Notes under the pieces: generated by a model
What the model was told of the DNA's origin: nothing
Seen by the model: the letters and a program-made list of their open reading frames with translations, nothing else
Databases searched by the model: none
Program-made: the position numbers and the translations under genes
Shown: piece after piece, positions 63,935 through 64,000 of the stretch
Numbering within the stretch: position 1 is the stretch's first letter
Layout of the letters: every line of letters begins with the position of its first letter
Assembly: GCF_000503215.1 (NCBI RefSeq)
Contig: NZ_AYTD01000001.1
Coordinates: 558,001-622,000, forward strand
Direction: 5' to 3'
DNA from: Pseudomonas canadensis
GTDB taxonomy: Bacteria > Pseudomonadota > Gammaproteobacteria > Pseudomonadales > Pseudomonadaceae
DNA: 64,000 bases

Positions 63935-63970
63935 GCGCGCCTCGGTTGAGACGAAAGATCTTAACCAACC

Positions 63971-63982
63971 GCTCTTTAACAA
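63971..63982 (+). promoter_or_regulatory. boxA antitermination site of an rRNA leader
   Basis: GCTCTTTAACAA matches the conserved rRNA boxA bound by NusB/NusE. The following AACTGAATCAAGCAATTCGT is characteristic of Pseudomonas rRNA leaders and spacers. With three promoters just upstream this must be the leader, so 16S rRNA should begin shortly beyond the window. Confidence 0.9.
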
Positions 63983-64000
63983 CTGAATCAAGCAATTCGT

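Overview
The window is chromosomal DNA from a Pseudomonas of the fluorescens group. The evidence is GC-rich third codon positions, blocks whose gene order I recognise from P. aeruginosa (ctpL-gcbA-DUF2333-Nudix-sui1-speA; the tad/rcp/ppr pilus locus; thiolase/RIO kinase/cueR; the bau cluster), and REP/REPIN palindromes with arms like GTGGGAGCGGGCTTGC that are typical of this group. I see no insertion sequence, prophage, CRISPR array or tRNA gene. The right edge stops in the leader of a ribosomal RNA operon.

Layout. 1-7.8 kb: the 5' part of a CtpL-type chemoreceptor, the GcbA diguanylate cyclase, a DUF2333 membrane protein, a Nudix hydrolase, a SUI1/YciH factor and arginine decarboxylase SpeA. 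7.9-20.4 kb: an esterase-like lipoprotein, a MATE exporter, a thioester alpha-2-macroglobulin lipoprotein paired with penicillin-binding protein 1C, a MazG-like pyrophosphohydrolase overlapping the tRNA methyltransferase CmoM, and two tandem DUF4136 lipoproteins. 20.5-35.5 kb: a complete Tad (Flp) pilus locus with its PprA/PprB two-component system, prepilin peptidase FppA, and an additional stand-alone receiver protein. 35.5-39.1 kb: an FhaC/ShlB-type outer-membrane transporter (TpsB) and a lipoprotein with about 20 Gly-Gly-Gly-Thr repeats followed by a long Gly/Val/Leu-rich domain.

39.3-44 kb: a MaoC-like dehydratase and a double-SDR 3-oxoacyl reductase divergent from a thiolase, then a RIO-type kinase. 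44.1-47.5 kb: copper homeostasis (cueR, copA, an unknown periplasmic protein, copZ) with two recognisable CueR operators. 47.6-52.3 kb: a Bcr/CflA exporter, a small conserved protein, a quinone reductase/quinol monooxygenase pair divergent from a LysR regulator, and an ArsR-type regulator. 52.3-59.6 kb: purine salvage (adenine deaminase, 8-oxoguanine deaminase, an NCS2 permease and a RutR-like TetR regulator) interleaved with a Ca2+/H+ antiporter, an SDR and a YigZ protein. 59.6-63.6 kb: beta-alanine catabolism (bauR, bauA, bauC). 63.6-64 kb: three tandem strong promoters and a boxA of an rRNA operon.

The most distinctive region is 20.5-39.1 kb. The Tad machinery is assembled from Flp, TadE/F- and TadG-like pseudopilins, an RcpA secretin and the TadZ/A/B/C motor. 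PprA/PprB presumably controls it, and the region continues into the TpsB/GGGT-lipoprotein pair. The rcpC-flp promoter region and the lipoprotein promoter region share two sequence elements in the same order and strand, which suggests one regulator for both. This is the best candidate in the window for an undescribed surface or adhesion module.
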